Assembly (NCBI RefSeq): GCF_964204865.1
Contig: NC_135251.1
Coordinates: 18,414,001 to 18,478,000, forward strand
Origin: Styela clava
Taxonomy: Eukaryota; Chordata; Ascidiacea; Stolidobranchia; Styelidae
Direction of reading: 5' to 3'
DNA length: 64,000 nt
Shown: piece after piece, positions 51,141 through 64,000 of the stretch
Position numbering within the stretch: the stretch's first letter is position 1
How the letters are laid out: each line of letters opens with the position of its first letter
The notes under the pieces: generated by a model
What the model was told of the DNA's origin: nothing
The model's input: the letters and a program-made list of their open reading frames with translations, nothing else
The model's database searches: none
Program-made: the position numbers and the translations under genes

Positions 51141-52624
51141 AAAACATATTATATTCGTGTCGTATACACGGTAATATAGATTCTATAGATAGAAGATTAG
51201 TCTAACGGTCTTGACACTTTTGAGATCAACCAAGGCGTTTATTTACATACTTTTCATTATATACTTTGCTAAATTTTAAAAACGTCTAATGATTCAGATT
51301 GTTAGGGTTGATCTACCAGATTTAGCGAGGAGACTTCTCAAATGACAAAGACAGGATTTGAAATCTCTCATAAAAATGGATTAAAGCAACTAGATCCAAA
51401 TAATGAAAACGTCTCTGAGCGAGATGCCTTTTTGCGAGACAACGAAAACATCATAACATCGGGCGATGTAAACATTCGCTTCTTTCCCCCAACAAAGCCG
51501 CCTACGCGCGTTAGTCTAAACTAAATCACTTTATTAAACAATATTTACCGCCAGATGTCGACTTATGTGGAAGACACGGATATATTTTCAAGCAATCTTG
51601 TTGTACAGCAGGGATATACTTTATAAAGAATAACAACAAATACGGCATGAACCAGTAGGAACTGACTTAATGAATGGACAATATTTAATATCAACGTCAA
51701 ATTGACCACATTGATATGCATTCTCATGACAGGAACGCCTGGTTTCCAAAAGCTGAATATTTTAGGTCTTGTGTCTGCAATTTTTGCAAAAAGGCACGAT
51801 TCATTGCCGTTTACCAAACTACATGAACCTACTATAATGATACTTGACGATCTCGAAAATAATTTCATGTTATTTCAAGTGTTGTTTTAATTAAGTTATC
51901 AGGACAAGAAGTGTGGTTTTTAAGCCGATCCTATTATATCAATTAGTTTTCAGAATGTAAAATCCGAATACATGTTATTCTAAGAATTTGGTCGAATGAA
52001 CTCAACGAAATAAATAGATTTGTAATACATAACAAGAGAGCTGTGCTCAAATATATGGACACGTTAACCAGAGCGAAGCAGTATTTACCTTTGACGCCAC
52101 CGGTACCCACAAAAAAATCCGAGTTTAGCGTAGAAATAATTTACAGAATCAAACCGGACAGCCAGTGTTCCCATGGATAAAATAATACAGCGAAATTTTA
52201 GACGAAATATCAGATTTCATGCGAAATTTAGAAATAAATAAAAGTAATAGCCTTCTGGCAAAAAAATCAATCTTTACTCACTGAAAAATTCAAAGCAATT
52301 GGTCCAGTAGTCAAAGAGAAAAGCGATTTTTTTAAAAATGATGGAGACAAATAATAACAATAACGACAAAATTTTGAAACGATCGTTATGTCCACTACGT
52401 GTCCAACAAGTTCTTTTGTTCATTTCAAACTATTCAAACGTACATTTTAGCATGTTTACATCACAGTCATTTTATACATTCACAAGGTATATTTTGCGTT
52501 TGTTGAAAAATGGCTCTATTGCATACCCCATTTGCGCAAATTTCAAATTTGAATCCAATGTTTGCAGCGAATACATATTTTCTTTCTGTTCCTAGAAATA
52601 CCGTGAAATGAGTCGTAGATGACA
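51141..52624. repeat. hAT fragment (51305-51615) and a 1-kb insertion
   Basis: 51305-51615 matches 46110-46245, the right part of the 44404 element (GATGTCGACTTATGTG, GTTGTACAGC). The match breaks at GGATATACT and resumes at 52627 with CACTCGGATTAAAAGAACC, so about 1 kb was inserted here. The insert has no recognisable gene, and its ends were not defined. Confidence 0.6.
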
Positions 52625-54590
52625 TATAATATATCACTCGGATTAAAAGAACCACTGGAGCAAAATTACAAACTGTATGGTTATTGTGCATCGCATCATT
52701 TAAGAATAACTACGCAACGTAATCATTTTTAATCATGGAATAAACAGTGGAAAGTTCTGACATTTCAATTCTTGTTAAAAAAAAACTTAAAGCTTAATAA
52801 ACCTAAAAAAACGTGTTACATGATTAAGCTGCAATTATTACGGATTAAAAATATTTTCAGAGAAATTTGAGGTGCATGAAAATATTTTTGAATATTATTT
52901 CTTCAAATTGGCGGAAGTTAGCAATAAATAAATTACGACCTCTTTGATCTTACAATAAATAGCATTATTGCGCTCTAAACCTCAGTTCTAAAGACAAGTC
53001 GACTCACCGGAAGTCGGGCAGGCCATTTTTTTTTTAAATTCCAAGCCTTCCCAATCTGATAGTCTATTTGAACGAATTTTAAAATTATGCCACCACGGGG
53101 TGGAGTTTGAGTATTATTCGATTAACAAAATGTCTAATGTCCCTAATGTTTAATGTCTACACAAAATCAATCCATTTGAGAAAAACAATTTTAGTATAAA
53201 AGTATCATATGTTTTGCAGGACTTGGCAACATAGAAACTAAATCCAGCTGATTGATATACTTCTCCTATTAAGTATGAATACTGTCAAAATGAAACTCAT
53301 TTTCCGTGATACCGATTAGTTTAAAAAACAATAACATCCCTAAATATATTAACATATACTTTGGCATTGCTCGTGGCTGTATTTGATTTACTTAGTAATT
53401 GGAATCATTCTATCTAAATTATTATTTTTAGTTTTAATGACGAAAACATAAATATGCCTGTACGATTTATGAATGCCGTAGAATACAGGCTATTTTATAA
53501 ATATCATAAATTGACTAAATTTAACTGGAATTCTAAAGAAGTTTTTGCGTTTCTTTACCAAAGCAGCAAGTGTAAAATATAAAATATAGAAGTGATTATA
53601 AAAACATCTCAATTTAATTGTTACTACTACCAACTTCACTAAGTTGTATAAAGTTACCTTGTAATTTCGCATTACATTGACCTTTCATTTAATTTAATCA
53701 CATTTCATCTACTGCACCTTAATCGGCCCAACGTCAAATGTACCCAGTTAAACTTAAACACCGAGAGGCACATGCGAACTCATTTTGATAAATAGGGCTT
53801 TTGTTTTGAAACTTCAATACAATTCCATAATATAAACAATTCGAGTTCTTTCGTTTTGTTATAATAATGATTGATGAGTTTTCAATAACGCAAGACTTCG
53901 TTTCAAGAATTTCGCAATCAAAAATCTAATTTTATTCTCAGTCTGTAAATATTGATACGTATATCATTAATTTATATTGGCTTCCGAGGATTACAATTTG
54001 TTGTTTCCACAACCGGGAATCTTCTGTCAAAACCACATTTTTTATTATTAGCGGTTTCGATTTCTGTGTTCCGCTTAATCAGTATTTGCGCACAACAGTT
54101 TTACTTAGAGGTTTGAAAAATAGCAAACTGTCAATCAACGAATGGTTTTTCAACCAAACAAAATCCTATTATGATTTTTTCAGTTGCTTGTAAAATCTAG
54201 TTTATCTGGATTTTTCACTTCGGTGTTCAAAGAACCATTTTTAAAGATGCATAAAATTTACTATAACCGAATTTGATTCGAACTTTTTTCCAAACATCAT
54301 TTCGTATCAGTGCCTAAAATTACTGAAACTAGTCTAGATCATATATTGCCTCACATTTTCTGATTTATTTTACCTACACATCGTTTTACGTCACCTGGCT
54401 TAGAGGATGAGCCTCTCTGTGAGCCTATTCAAACCATGGATATGAAATGACTACGGACCATATCCTATAACGCGTTATGCGCAAATTTTAACAAATTCGT
54501 TGAGAAACTTTCTCTATTCCTTTATGGAAGGCAATTGAATTTTTAGCATAAAGAATCCAGACAATCATGTTTTTTTTTTTGTTTCATTCT
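52625..54590. repeat. large repeat unit, copy B
   Basis: The same block order as copies A and C, without the insertions found in them: an uninterrupted ATTAACATATACTTTGGCAT near 53349 and GGAATTCTAAAGAAG near 53528. The tRNA-like block is at 54390-54482 (TGGCTTAGAGG, ATTCAAACC). It runs directly into copy C. Confidence 0.82.
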
Positions 54591-54599
54591 GTAATGTAC

Positions 54600-57440
54600 A
54601 TAATGTGATTATTGTACATCGCATTATTTAGCAATTTAACGATATCTTCGCAAGATGCTCATTTTTAATCTTGGAATAAACAGTGCAAAGTTCTGACATT
54701 ACAATTCTTGTTAAAAAACTTAAGGCCTAATAAACCTAAAGGTATTTGTTACAAGTGAATAGAAAGGGAGTTACATCTTTAATTTGCAATGGTTACTGAT
54801 TAAAAAAGTTTTTAGAGAAATTTGAGGTGCATGAAGTTATTTTTCAATATTATTTCTTCAAATTGGCGGAGGTTAACAATACCAAAATTACGACCTCTTT
54901 GATCTTGCAATGAATAACATTATTGTGCTCTGAACCTCAGTTCTAAGGATAAGTCGATTCATGTAATTACTTATATATACTTCAAGTTTATTGGCAAGGC
55001 CGATTCCCTGCAAAATCCTAAGCCATTTTTTTTTAAATCTGATCAAGTTTATTTAAACGGATTTTGAAATTATGCCACCACTGGGTAGAGTTTGAGTATA
55101 ACATCCCCAAATATATTAACATATACCAGGGATGGCGAATCTTTTTTAAAGAATGGGTCAAAAATTGGATTTTATCACGGAACAGAAGAGTGGGGGTCAC
55201 AGTCACAGATATGTAATCAATGATTGGTATATATAAAAAACTTGCTGCTGCATCTAATCTTGCAAATCTCATAAGCTTCAGTTGGTGTTGTGTGTGGTTT
55301 TGGGCTTTATTCACGATGCACTTCTATCAGTAACTACTAGACTCTTTATGACACTCGATTTTATGAAACCCGTGTACAAAATATCCATATAAATTACCCA
55401 AACACTTTCAGGATGATGCGGCAAATTACTAAAGAGTTTGGAGGCAATTCCACTCTGATAGAATTATGTTTTTCGATCAGCTTCCAACTACACTAGGACA
55501 CTTTCAACCTGCCCTATTTTTATTTCAGATTTCTTTACTTCAAGTCTAGAAGATTTTGTTTTCTCAACGGCATTGTAGGCGAGAAACTAATAAATTCAAA
55601 GTAGCATCTAGCTTTCGTATACCCAAAGCAGTCCAAAGTGCTGCCTTTTGGTTCATGTCCTTCCGATAGGGAACACTTTAACCAGATGTAGTGAAAAAAA
55701 ATCAATTGTATTGTTTTGTCATTAACGATGTCTCAGCCATAAGTGCATAACGGTATACAATGGTGAACACGTGCATCCGAGTTTGAGATTTTCGGAAATT
55801 ACCATACCAATCCAAAAAATGAAAATTTTGAATTTGAGCGTCTGCAGGCCTGACTGGCTGTACATTATGTTAGTTTACTTAATCTTAAATTCAATTAGAG
55901 CCGGTCATATCAATTTTAATCACTTATATGTTAGTATGTTTTTATTTCATTTGTGCGTCGGCGAGTCACCGAAAACACGCGATGGGTCACTTTCTGACCC
56001 GCGGGTCAATGGTTGGCCATCCCTGACATATACTTTGGCATTGCTCATGGCTGTATTTGATTTACTTAGTAATTCGAATCATTTTATCTAAATTATTATT
56101 ATTAGTTAATGAAGAAAAATTTAATTTACCTGTACGTAACAGATTTTTATTGATGCAATAAAATGTAGGCTATTTTATAAATATCAGGAGGTTGACTGAA
56201 TTTAACTGGAATTCTAAAGAAGTTCATGCGTTTATTTAACAAAGCTGCAAGTGTAAAATATAAAATATAAGAGGGATCATAAAAACATCTCAACTTAATT
56301 GGTATTACTACCAACTTTACTAAGTTGTATAAAGTTACCTTGCAATTGCGCATTACATTGACATTTCAGTTAATTTAATTAATCACATTTCATCTACTGC
56401 ACCTTAATCGTCCGAACGTCAGATGTACTCAATTAAAATTTAGCGCCGAGAGGCCCATGCGAACTCATTATGATAAATAGGGCTTTCGTTTTAAATTTAC
56501 AATAGGATTCAATAATATAAACCTTCGAGTTTTCCGTTTTATTATAATAATAAGTGATGAGTTTTCAATAACGCAAAACTTCGTTTCAAGAATTTCGCAA
56601 TTAAAAATCAAATTATATTCTGAGTATGTGTTTATTTATACCTATCTTATTCACATTTTTATTATTAGCAGTTTTGATTTCTGTGTTCCGCTCAATCAGT
56701 ATTTGCGCACAACAATTTTACTTTGGAATGTTCGAAAAATAGCAAACTGTCAATCCACGAATGGTTTTTCAACCAAACAAAATCCTATTATGATTTTTTC
56801 AGTTGCTTGTAAAATCTAGTTTATCTGGATTTTCCACTTCGGTTTTCAGAGAAACCATTTTTAAAGATGCATAAAATTTAGTATAGCCGAATTTGATTCG
56901 AACTTTTTTCCAAACATCATTTCGTATCCGTGCCTAAATTTAATAAAACGCTAGATTTTTTGTGGGAGTAGATCATTTATTGCCCCACATTCGCTAATTT
57001 TTCCATCTACATATTGTTTAACGTCTCGTGGCTCAGAGGGTGCGCCTCTCTGTGAGCTTATCCAAACCATGGGTATGAAATGACTACGGACTATATCCTA
57101 TCACGCGTTATGCGCAAATTTTATTCAATCTGATGGGAAACTCTCTCCATTTCGTCATGGAAGGCAATTGAGTTTCAAGACAATCATGTTTTTTATAGCC
57201 AATTCTGATTACCACATAGACTATAGTGTCATAGACCAAATTCGGGCGATTCAGCTAACCATCGATTGTTTCAGCAAATGGCGTTACATTACGGAGTTAT
57301 AATAAATAAGCTATGTAGACATCGCCACATCTGGTTTTAATTTTTCGGTGTTAATATCCGCAATTGCTACACTTTGAAAAATATTATTGTGCACTTCAGT
57401 GCAACACAAAATTACTGTAACCTCAAATCGCGACTCAGTT
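54600..57440. repeat. large repeat unit, copy C
   Basis: Follows copy B head to tail, starting at CATCGCATTATTTAGC (54619). It contains the hAT element at 55127-56025, the tRNA-like block at 57023-57115 (TGGCTCAGAGGG at 57029, ATCCAAACC at 57060) and the terminal TTGTGCACTTCAGTGCAACA near 57388, as in copy A. No genes. Confidence 0.82.
55127..56025. mobile_element. 0.9-kb hAT element in repeat copy C
   Basis: Starts CAGGGATGGCGAATC and ends GGTTGGCCATCCCTG, with a perfect 8-base target duplication ACATATAC at 55119-55126 and 56026-56033. Subterminal GGGTCA motifs occur at both ends. Copy B has the single ACATATAC of the unoccupied site. No transposase frame is convincing. Confidence 0.94.
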
Positions 57441-58291
57441 GAACTTTACATTCCCCTATTAATTTTGTAAGCGCATTATAGATTGTAATATAATTCAGAT
57501 ACCTTGTTATTTTATTTATGTACTCTAAAATTAATGGCCAATATCATCCAACAATAAATAGACATTTGAAGAGAAGAATACTAAGGATATCGGTTTTGTC
57601 ATTACATTCCACCATTTATTTTATTTAGTTCAACGTTTACCAACCAGGAAGGAATTCCTCCCCGGGAAGAATTTTGATGTTCTTGGGAGGAAATACAAAT
57701 TGTATTTAGCGTGGTTTCACAATTATTGTTTAGTTATTTAACAATATGCTAAGACGTGTTCATCGATAAATTATCAACTATTCGAACTGCACAAAAGTCA
57801 TAATGCAAATTGTGTGGAGCACTAGTTACGGACCTACTAAAGATGGAAAAAATATTAGAAACAGAGTTTTTTTTATGCATATTGAGGAATAGGGGGTATA
57901 AAAAATTCCTAAATAGACAAGGTTAGGAACCACTTACTCAATTGCATACAAAACGACAAATATAGTAAGATGTTTCAGTTGCTTTCACTGGTAAGCAAAC
58001 ACAATAAAATGATGACTCAATGATTTTTTTGTTTAAACAGGCAGCCAACATTTGGTTTCGAAATATGGAAACGAAAAAGTTGTGAACAGACATCACGTCA
58101 CCTTGACGCATGACACATCAGCGAAAAAAATGAAAATTGCTGATATCATTTTTGACTTCAGGCCATGTCAGATACATTTTAGAAGAAAAAAATGGTGGCA
58201 AAAAAACTTTAAATACCCTGGATTTACAACTGACGACACATTTCCTTACATCTTCTTCTCACCTTTACACGGTTTGGAAGAATACAAGAAA
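57441..58291. promoter_or_regulatory. upstream region of the sushi/SMB gene
   Basis: AT-rich DNA with one GC-richer spot, CCTCCCCGGGAAGAA near 57657. An open frame runs from 58052 in frame with the signal peptide, but the 80 extra residues are not conserved-looking and would bury the signal peptide, so I place the start at 58292. No TATA box or other element can be assigned with confidence. Confidence 0.35.
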
Positions 58292-61200
58292 ATGAGTAAA
58301 TTATCGATCGCCGTATTTCTGGCAATTATCGGCGTATCCCTTGCTGCCGGTGGTGAGTACACGGCATTTGCCGTTTTATTTTATCTGATTAATTTCCATA
58401 CGAATATTTGTTCAAGTCAGGATCGGGTCGGCCTACACACGAGAAGAGTGAGTCCCCTAGAATTAGAGACGCAAGCTGCCAGCTTAAAAGCGATAAGCAA
58501 ATAATTAGAAATCAATTAAACTCATTGGTAGTGTACACCGTACGAAAGCTCTACAATTATTATTGAAAAAATGGCAATTTAACATAAGAAAATTTGCTCA
58601 AAGCTAAGTCACGTACAATAACTCAGAAGTAAAAGATACTGGTCTCTGAGCAAGGTTACAGCCATCCACAGACGTGCCATGCGCTACCGAGACTATGAAG
58701 AATTAAGGCGGTGGATTAGTTAATATCGATTAGTTCATTCGAATTTGAACCATTTCATTTTCATATTTATCTTGTGATCAAGCGCTTTCTATATTCACGA
58801 AACTTCGGCTTGCAGGTTGTCGGAATCCAGATATCAAGTATGGGTATTGCGAACCTGATATGGTTGGTTACGTACCAAGGAGTTTCATCCCATATGGAAC
58901 AGTTGTAAAATGCCACTGTGATCCCGGTTATGATTGGACTGCCGAATCAAATTCATACGAGTGTAATTATTACGGATGGGACCCACGCAAATTTGGAAAA
59001 TGCGTAGAACGTGAGTGTATTTACACAATTTTATTTATTATATATCATATTCCTACCTCTGGTTTTCCGTTTAAAAACAATAGCATAATCAATTAATAAT
59101 TATTATATTCTCCCTCTAAGGTTTGCCATCTATGTACAAATACATCCGTAGATAAAATAATCATTATATATATATCAATTTTTTTCAGTCGATGGCCGTA
59201 TATGCGTACAAGTCATGTTGATTGGACTGTTGTTTTATACTTATTGCATTTTTTGCTTAACAGGAACCAAATGCTATCCACCACCACAACCTTCAAAGGG
59301 TTCATACTCACCTGTTCAAAAATATTACTTCTACAAACAGAGCATTACCTATGAATGCAAATACGGTTATTATTTGAGCAACCCCAAATACACTGTTCGT
59401 ACATGTACCGCAAGTGGCGATTGGGACCTTCCGGCCCCAGAATGTCTTGCACGTGAGTTTTTCAAAAATATTTATTTCACTTCCCATCTTTCCCATAAAT
59501 CATGTTGTTTACGTGAAACAATCAGAATATGACTGACGCTTGAGATATAAAATGTGTTATCACCAAAAATGGTCTTCCTACTAATTGCTTTTTTACAAAA
59601 AGATGCTTAATTGTGGTGCTCACTCACTAGTCACTAGTGTTCTTATTTTTTATTTTAAGGTGTCAAGTATTGTCCTAATCCACCTAAAATCAGCTATGGT
59701 TCTTTTGGATTGGCCAGACCAAAATATAAGTTTCCAGACAAAATAATATACTCATGCAACGTTGGATTTTACATGGTTGGCAAAGCAAAATACCAATGCA
59801 TGAAAAGTGGAAGTTGGCATCCCACTCCTCCTCCAAAATGCCTTCGTAAGTGATAATTAAACAATTTCAAATTTACTTTAATTGCCTGATTTCGAAATGA
59901 AACCTAAAATCGATGTGAGTAAGAGTGAGTAACTAAATACTAATTCAATCTGTTAATTACCTGTTGAAACTACTATACGTCGTTTCCACTTTAGTTTACT
60001 TACATTTGGGGGAGTGCGTTTGCTTCCTTAATTTGAGATACTTCAAGTTGGTACGAGCAGTTGGCATATTTCTGACAATATCAATGTAGCCTACTAAAAC
60101 ATAATTAGCCTGGTTACATTTATTTTCGCCTTATACGCAATTCTGCATGATCTATTACTGTCGAAAAACAACCAATAGCCTAACTTCTGCCAGATCTGCA
60201 GGTTAACTTTTTACATTTGGTTTAACCAGCACTGTGCAAGCAACCATCTAAACCAACCAAAGGCGAGTTTGAACCCATTCAGGATTACTATACCGTTGGT
60301 GCAATAACAACTTTCACATGTGAAAAATACTACGAACTTAAGGGAAAAGAGGTACTCACCTGTCAGAAAGGTGGAAAATGGAACTATCCTTCACCTACAT
60401 GTCAAAGTAAGAATTGAGAATTCTAATGGTTGAATATCTGAATTTTTAACCTCAATGCTAAAACACCTTCTTACATAATTCATAATAACTACCTTCATCG
60501 TTTATTGCAAGTTCTAAAAACTCGAACAAAACTGTTAACTTTTTTTTTGCAGTAACATGTCCTCGCAGGGAAGCACCAGAAAACGGTAAAGTGACTCCAT
60601 CCCGAAAACGATACTCCGTACATGAAGTGATCGAGTTCAGCTGCAGAGACGGGTATAGTCTCAGTGGTAACTCAAAAGACAAGTGCAAATCAAATGGGAA
60701 ATGGGCGGTCAACAAACCGGTATATTGCTTAAAACAATGCAAAGTGGAAGATTTGGCGCCATACGTCACCTATAGCCCTGAAGCTGATTACTACGATCAA
60801 GGAAAAGTAATATACTTCAAGTGCGATAGAGAACACTACCACCTTGTCGGAGAGAAAAAATCTAGATGTTCGAAAGGCGGAAATTGGGATACAGAGTTTC
60901 CCATTTGCGGTAAGAAAAGTGAAATTTCGAAGTAATATAATATATCATTTCATGAAACTAATAGGTATATATTATACAGTTGTAATAATATCTACTGGCT
61001 TTATTTATGGGGTTCTTCCAAAGTATTAAAGGACGTGGATATATGTAATACCTAACTTTCATTATTGTTCTTAATAAAAAACCACCATACCCCATTTCTA
61101 TCACAAACTTCTACTATACGTGAGTTGTTTCTTTATTTGATCATATATATATATATATATATATATGTCCTAGTTCGAAAGTGCTATACACCTGAGATCG

Positions 61201-62310
61201 AAAATGGTGGAGTTGAAGATGAAAAAGATTTCTACTTGGCAAGAGAATATATTGAATATTTCTGCATTGATGGCTATGTTCTGGATGGAGATGATGAAGG
61301 TCAATGCAAGGCCAATGGGCAATGGAGCCACGTCCCAACTTGCAAAGGTATGTTCATTGAGTAAATATCAGCGGTTGGTTTGCTGTTGCGTGCTCTCGAA
61401 TTGGCCAATGTTAAGACTCTCATTACACAATGTTGTGGATAAATGCCCTATGACATTTTGCTGAGTGAATCATTAAAACGCATGTTATTTTTATGCAGCA
61501 TTAGAGAAAAAATGTCGTGGACACAAATTAGTTGGTGGAGGAGTCAAGCCATCTTATGACTGGTACAATGCCGGAAGCTACGTAATTTATTATTGCTCTG
61601 CGGGATACAAATTAACAGGAAAATACTTCAAGAACCGATGCAATAAAGATGGAACTTGGCAATATCCTATTCCCACATGCGAAAGTAAATTTACATTTTT
61701 ATTGAATTGCTGGTTAATTTAGAAAAACTGTTGAAGCTACACATACAAAAGTGTATTTTTCATTCCCACACTGTATGTTGACGACTACATTTCTCATGTA
61801 CCTAAAATTTCAATATAATCCACTAGAGGTCGACAGAGCTTTTCAATCTGTAAACCGGTTTAAAAACTAAAAACCTGCTCAAAATTTCAACAATAAAATT
61901 TATTTAAACTCATAGTGACTACCAGACTCTTTACAAGCTTGTACAAGGTTTTCTATTTCGCGGTTGTAGGCCCTCTGTCCCAGGTGTCATGTCCAAGACG
62001 CTCAGATGTTTACAAACAGATACCGAAGCAAAAGTTCGTTCTCATAACATCATATTATTGCACTTTAGAAATAATTCATGAAGATTCCTGCTATAAACGT
62101 TGTGGAGAAAAGGGCGACTACTTTGGATACGGATGTCAATGTCATTATAGGTGTAAGAAAATGTACAACTGTTGCCCTGACTATCATAAACAATGTGTCG
62201 CTAACAAACGTAAGTTTCATCACGAATATTGCTTAAAATACAAACTTCTCGTGGGAATGGTAATGACATTGAAAATTTTCAATTTTTCAGGTTATGGCCA
62301 TTTGTATTAA
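58292..62310 (+). CDS. secreted protein with eight sushi (CCP) domains and a C-terminal somatomedin B domain
   Basis: Ten exons, 58292-58352, 58816-59010, 59264-59452, 59660-59845, 60230-60406, 60553-60909, 61174-61347, 61499-61684, 62069-62209 and 62291-62310, all joined in phase 1 by GT-AG introns, give 561 residues. MSKLSIAVFLAIIGVSLAAG is the signal peptide. Exons 2-5, 7 and 8 each encode one sushi domain, and exon 6 encodes two, with the usual four Cys and a late W (for example CKQPSKPTKGEF and GGKWNYPSPTC). Exon 9 is a somatomedin B domain with all eight Cys: SCYKRCGEKG, GCQCHYRC, NCCPDYHKQC. No membrane segment or GPI signal is seen, so it is probably secreted. Sushi arrays bind complement, cell-surface and gamete-recognition ligands, and SMB domains bind proteases or inhibitors. 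The exact role is unknown. Confidence 0.92.
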
Positions 62311-62417
62311 CTGCAACAGACGCCAATAGAGATGAGCACTCATCATAAGACACACTGGAATTTTGGAATCAACGTTACGATAAATTGTCATTTAATAATT
62401 ATATTGAACGTTATATT

Positions 62418-62423
62418 AATAAA
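62418..62423 (+). terminator. polyadenylation signal AATAAA of the sushi/SMB gene
   Basis: AATAAA 108 bases after the stop codon at 62308-62310, the first such hexamer downstream. Confidence 0.6.
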
Positions 62424-64000
62424 ACTTCAGCAATATACAGTGTCATATTAAAATCAAAGCCAGAATACCGATATGTTTTGTACAAAGGCTTATCCCTTAA
62501 GAGGGCTATAATGTGGCTCGTTTTTTCTGACTTGTATAGACAAACACGTGACGCATGCTCTAGCAATTATTTTTGCAATAATATTTGAAAAGAAAAACTA
62601 CATTGAATGAGTCAGATGAAAAGAATACAAAACCTAAGCGGCTCCACGAAAATTACATTCGAATTCACGGCACGAAAGATTCTAAGTTAGAGCCCAAATC
62701 CGTTAGGCCTGGTATGTGAAAGAGTTGTGCATTAGTGTCATAATGGATAGTGTCCAAATAATTAACTGGCGTGGTTGACATATTTCGATTAAAGTTCTAG
62801 ATATATCAAAGATAACTAAGATAATGATCTAACATCCAAAAATGAACAGCTCTGAAGAAACAAATCTGCACGAAAAATCTCACACAAGTCCACCATAACC
62901 TGGACTATCCTCAATTGTTGCCACAGTGTCATTTTTTTTCGCTACACCGATCTTAATTAGTTAGGCAGTGACTTTCCCATGCTGGCCAACGATTCAAGAA
63001 ACGATACATAAAACATTGAACTAAACTTCCGAGATTCATTATACTCATTGTATTTCTGAAAACTTTACCATCTCCAACATCAGAATTCATATCCCTAAGA
63101 CCAGGTATTAAATAGTAATCAATTAGTGAAAATCTCAAAGACTAATTACCAAGACGTCTCAATCTTTCCTGAATTGCGAGAACATGATAGATGATCAATC
63201 GCGATCCCAAAACACGGATTCTATACCGACTCTAAATCCCGAGAAATATCTTTTGTATGTTACTGAGCATGCGAAAGATCAGGAAAGGCGCACCAGCATT
63301 GAAAAACTAAAATTACAGCTAGCCAATGAGGACACTTGTACTCGAAATCTCTAAACTAACAAAAGTAGATATCCAACCAAGTGACATTTCCTGTAGTCAT
63401 TGTTTTCCGACTCGCAGTCCAAAAATTTTTTAAGCGAGGGCTTAAATGTGCGTATGCATATCTATGGAAAAGTCAGAATAAAAATGACGGATACTTTGGA
63501 AATTTTAGGCCAAGAAGATATTCAAAAAATCAAATATGTCAGATTTTTTTTAATTCTTTTTCTTGAACCATCACAAATATTCATGAAATGCAATAACTGT
63601 TGTACATTATGCCATGATAACTCATATATACGTTTTTAAATCATGTTATCTTAAATTTCATCTTACCTGCATAAGTTTGCCACCTTCTAATTCTGGCTAT
63701 TTGTCCTCTATATGCCTTGATTCAAAATTCCAACTCGTCAGACATTTCTTCTGAGACATCATTGAGTTTGTCTACATCCATGTGCCCGTTAAAAGAAGAG
63801 TTTTATTAACATTGGGGTAATTCCATCCCAGTATAAAATAACCAATTTATTCCTTCTCACCCAAAGGCCAGTGTTGAAACTGCTTAATATCATTATGCCA
63901 TTTATAGAAAAAATACGACAACTATGGATAATACTGAATCATTTACCAATACATTCACCAATCAACAGAAAACCCTTTCTTGACCAACACTAATCGGAAA
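62424..64000. other. intergenic DNA, no gene recognised
   Basis: AT-rich, with only short open frames on both strands and no splice-joined domain, RNA gene or clear transposon terminus. Confidence 0.45.

Noticed and set aside
58052-58291. N-terminal extension of the sushi/SMB gene in the same frame
   Set aside because: It would place the signal peptide 80 residues inside the protein; the internal ATG at 58292 gives a normal secreted start.

Overview
This is AT-rich animal nuclear DNA. The coding exons are separated by short GT-AG introns and AT-rich intergenic DNA full of hAT-type DNA transposons. The gene families present (two-domain receptor tyrosine phosphatase, an ERICH3-type protein, BDP1, a sushi plus somatomedin B secreted protein) point to a metazoan. 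An invertebrate deuterostome such as an ascidian is my best guess, but nothing in the window fixes the species.

Layout. 1.1-15.7 kb, minus strand: one large receptor-type protein tyrosine phosphatase gene. I reconstructed 29 exons encoding signal peptide, C-type lectin domain, Ig domain, two FN3 domains, a membrane-proximal FN3-like region and two phosphatase domains. Its stop codon is in exon 29. The transmembrane exon was not found, and the best reading of one exon of the first phosphatase domain carries an in-frame TAG. 15.3-17.5 kb: a tandem duplication that copied the signal-peptide exon and part of a lectin exon. 17.5-25.5 kb: repeat-dominated intergenic DNA (LINE tails, degenerate tandem repeats, hAT remnants). 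25.6-32 kb, plus strand: a single-exon biphenyl hydrolase-like (BPHL) gene, a single-exon TFIIIB subunit BDP1, and a second BPHL-like copy broken by one frameshift. 32-37 kb: hAT elements and MITEs. 37.3-40.9 kb, plus strand: an ERICH3-type protein with a C-terminal leucine-rich repeat region. 44.4-57.4 kb: a large hAT copy, then three related copies of a multi-kilobase repeat unit, each holding a conserved tRNA-like block; copies lacking an insertion show the empty sites of insertions in the others. 58.3-62.3 kb, plus strand: a secreted protein with a signal peptide, eight sushi domains and a C-terminal somatomedin B domain. The rest of the window has no gene I recognise.

The genes do not form an obvious pathway. 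The lectin phosphatase and the sushi/SMB protein are both extracellular recognition molecules, and both lie near young duplications. BPHL, BDP1 and ERICH3 are housekeeping or ciliary families. All exon coordinates were read by hand from splice signals and frame continuity; nothing was aligned against a database.
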